Origin: Acidobacteriaceae bacterium
Lineage (GTDB): Bacteria > Acidobacteriota > Terriglobia > Bryobacterales > Bryobacteraceae
DNA length: 6,243 nucleotides
Reading direction: 5' to 3'
Assembly: GCA_019244945.1 (NCBI GenBank)
Contig: JAFASD010000313.1
Coordinates: forward strand, 1 to 6,243
This document shows, piece after piece, positions 5,551-6,243 of this stretch; position 1 is the first letter of the stretch; every line of letters starts with the position of its first letter. The position numbers were made by a program, and so were the translations under genes. The notes under the pieces were generated by a model. That model worked only from the letters and a program-made list of their open reading frames with translations, had not been told where the DNA came from and ran no database searches.

Positions 5551-6243
5551 TTGAAACGTGTCTGCCGGCGCTTCCTGTTCGCGGCTCTGAAGAGCGGTCC
5601 ACTGTGGGGCTTGTTGTTGGCTGGCCTTCCAGGTGGATGCCAGTCTCTTCCGCCGCTTAAGACTAGCGTGACCGTGAATGAAACGCTCTCAACGGAAACG
5701 CCAGCTTCGATTACCACGCTGGACGAACAGCAGCTCGAGCAGATTCCCGGAATTGAACTGGATGACCGGCTTCGGCAAATACCCGGTTTCAGCCTGTTCC
5801 GCCGCTCATCCAGCGTGGTTGCAAATCCTACTACGCAGGGAGTGTCTCTGCGCGCCACGGGCTCATCCGGAGCGAGCCGAACGCTGGTGCTTTGGGATGG
5901 AGTTCCGATCAATGATCCGTTTGGGGGATGGGTGTATTGGGATCGCCTGGATCCGAACTACATCGAGCGGGTGGAAGTGGATCGCGGCGCGTCGACCAGT
6001 GTGTTTGGAGATCGGGCGATGGGCGGGACCATTTCTCTATTCGATCCGCCGGAGCAGGCTAATCATCTTTACGCTGACTACGTGGGCGGGAATGAAGACA
6101 CTCAGGATGTTGCGGCGGCCTATTCGAATCTCTGGGGACCGTGGGGCTTGTCGGTTCATTCGCGCGCGTTCACGACAGATGGTTACTACATCACTCCCGA
6201 GCCCATCCGAGGCAAAGTGGATGACAAAGCAAACGCGCGATTT
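5551..6243 (+). CDS. TonB-dependent outer membrane receptor (5' part, truncated by window)
   Basis: The frame stays open from 5551 to the window end (231 codons), so only the N-terminal part is seen. Residues 1-30 are basic then hydrophobic (MKRVCRRFLFAAL, then LWGLLLAGLPGGC), consistent with an export signal. TSVTVNE (38-44) looks like a TonB box. About 52-165 form the plug domain: TTLDEQQLEQIPGIELDD, then the 'LR.IPGF' element near 74-80, then the hallmark 'VSLRATGSSGASRTLVLWDGVPIND' region (98-122, shown here in part) and IERVEVDRGASTSVFG (138-153) with AMGGTISL. Strands of the beta-barrel start after about 170. Such receptors import iron chelates, cobalamin or glycans using TonB-ExbBD energy; the ligand is unknown. 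No N-terminal carboxypeptidase-regulatory domain of the kind found in large Oar-like receptors is present. The TTG start is the first possible one after the in-frame TAG at 5542. Confidence 0.9.
   Translation, partial: MKRVCRRFLFAALKSGPLWGLLLAGLPGGCQSLPPLKTSVTVNETLSTETPASITTLDEQQLEQIPGIELDDRLRQIPGFSLFRRSSSVVANPTTQGVSLRATGSSGASRTLVLWDGVPINDPFGGWVYWDRLDPNYIERVEVDRGASTSVFGDRAMGGTISLFDPPEQANHLYADYVGGNEDTQDVAAAYSNLWGPWGLSVHSRAFTTDGYYITPEPIRGKVDDKANARF

Noticed and set aside
5541..5912. Minus-strand frame of 123 codons across the start of the TonB receptor
   Set aside because: It is serine- and cysteine-rich with no domain, and it lies opposite the strongly conserved plug domain read on the plus strand.

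Overview
The window looks like a chromosomal segment of a moderately GC-rich, Gram-negative bacterium. A TonB-dependent receptor and a probable lipoprotein imply an outer membrane. The style of the receptor plug, the ABC ATPase and the HxH cupin reminds me of soil Acidobacteriota, but this is an impression from protein style, not a search result.

Layout, left to right. (1) Positions 1-129 hold the 3' end of an unrecognised plus-strand gene. (2) Positions 167-896 carry a complete type II toxin-antitoxin module: a Phd/YefM-like antitoxin followed, with a 4-bp GTGA overlap, by a FitB/VapC-like PIN-domain toxin. A sigma70-like promoter and four tandem 9-bp repeats lie just upstream and are a good candidate for the autoregulatory operator. 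(3) Positions 897-1109 are a non-coding gap between convergent units, with one weak candidate terminator. (4) Positions 1110-5510 are a tightly packed minus-strand cluster. In transcription order it encodes an ABC ATPase, an ABC-2-type permease, a probable lipoprotein of unknown family, a purple-acid-phosphatase-like metallophosphoesterase and a small cupin with a twin-arginine N-terminus. Three of the four junctions overlap by 1 or 4 bases; the lipoprotein-phosphoesterase junction is a 57-bp spacer with no visible terminator. (5) A 40-bp divergent intergenic region with a CCTTAAGG palindrome separates this cluster from (6) a plus-strand TonB-dependent receptor that runs off the right edge.

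How the genes may work together (inference): ATPase, permease and lipoprotein form a plausible membrane-complex module, and the overlapping frames imply coordinated translation. The phosphoesterase and cupin are coupled to each other and probably share the transcript, but nothing in the sequence gives a substrate. The toxin-antitoxin pair is a separate unit. I see no CRISPR array, insertion sequence, tRNA or rRNA. The most distinctive non-coding element is the 9-bp repeat array; the most interesting coding unknown is the ABC-linked lipoprotein and its five-gene cluster.
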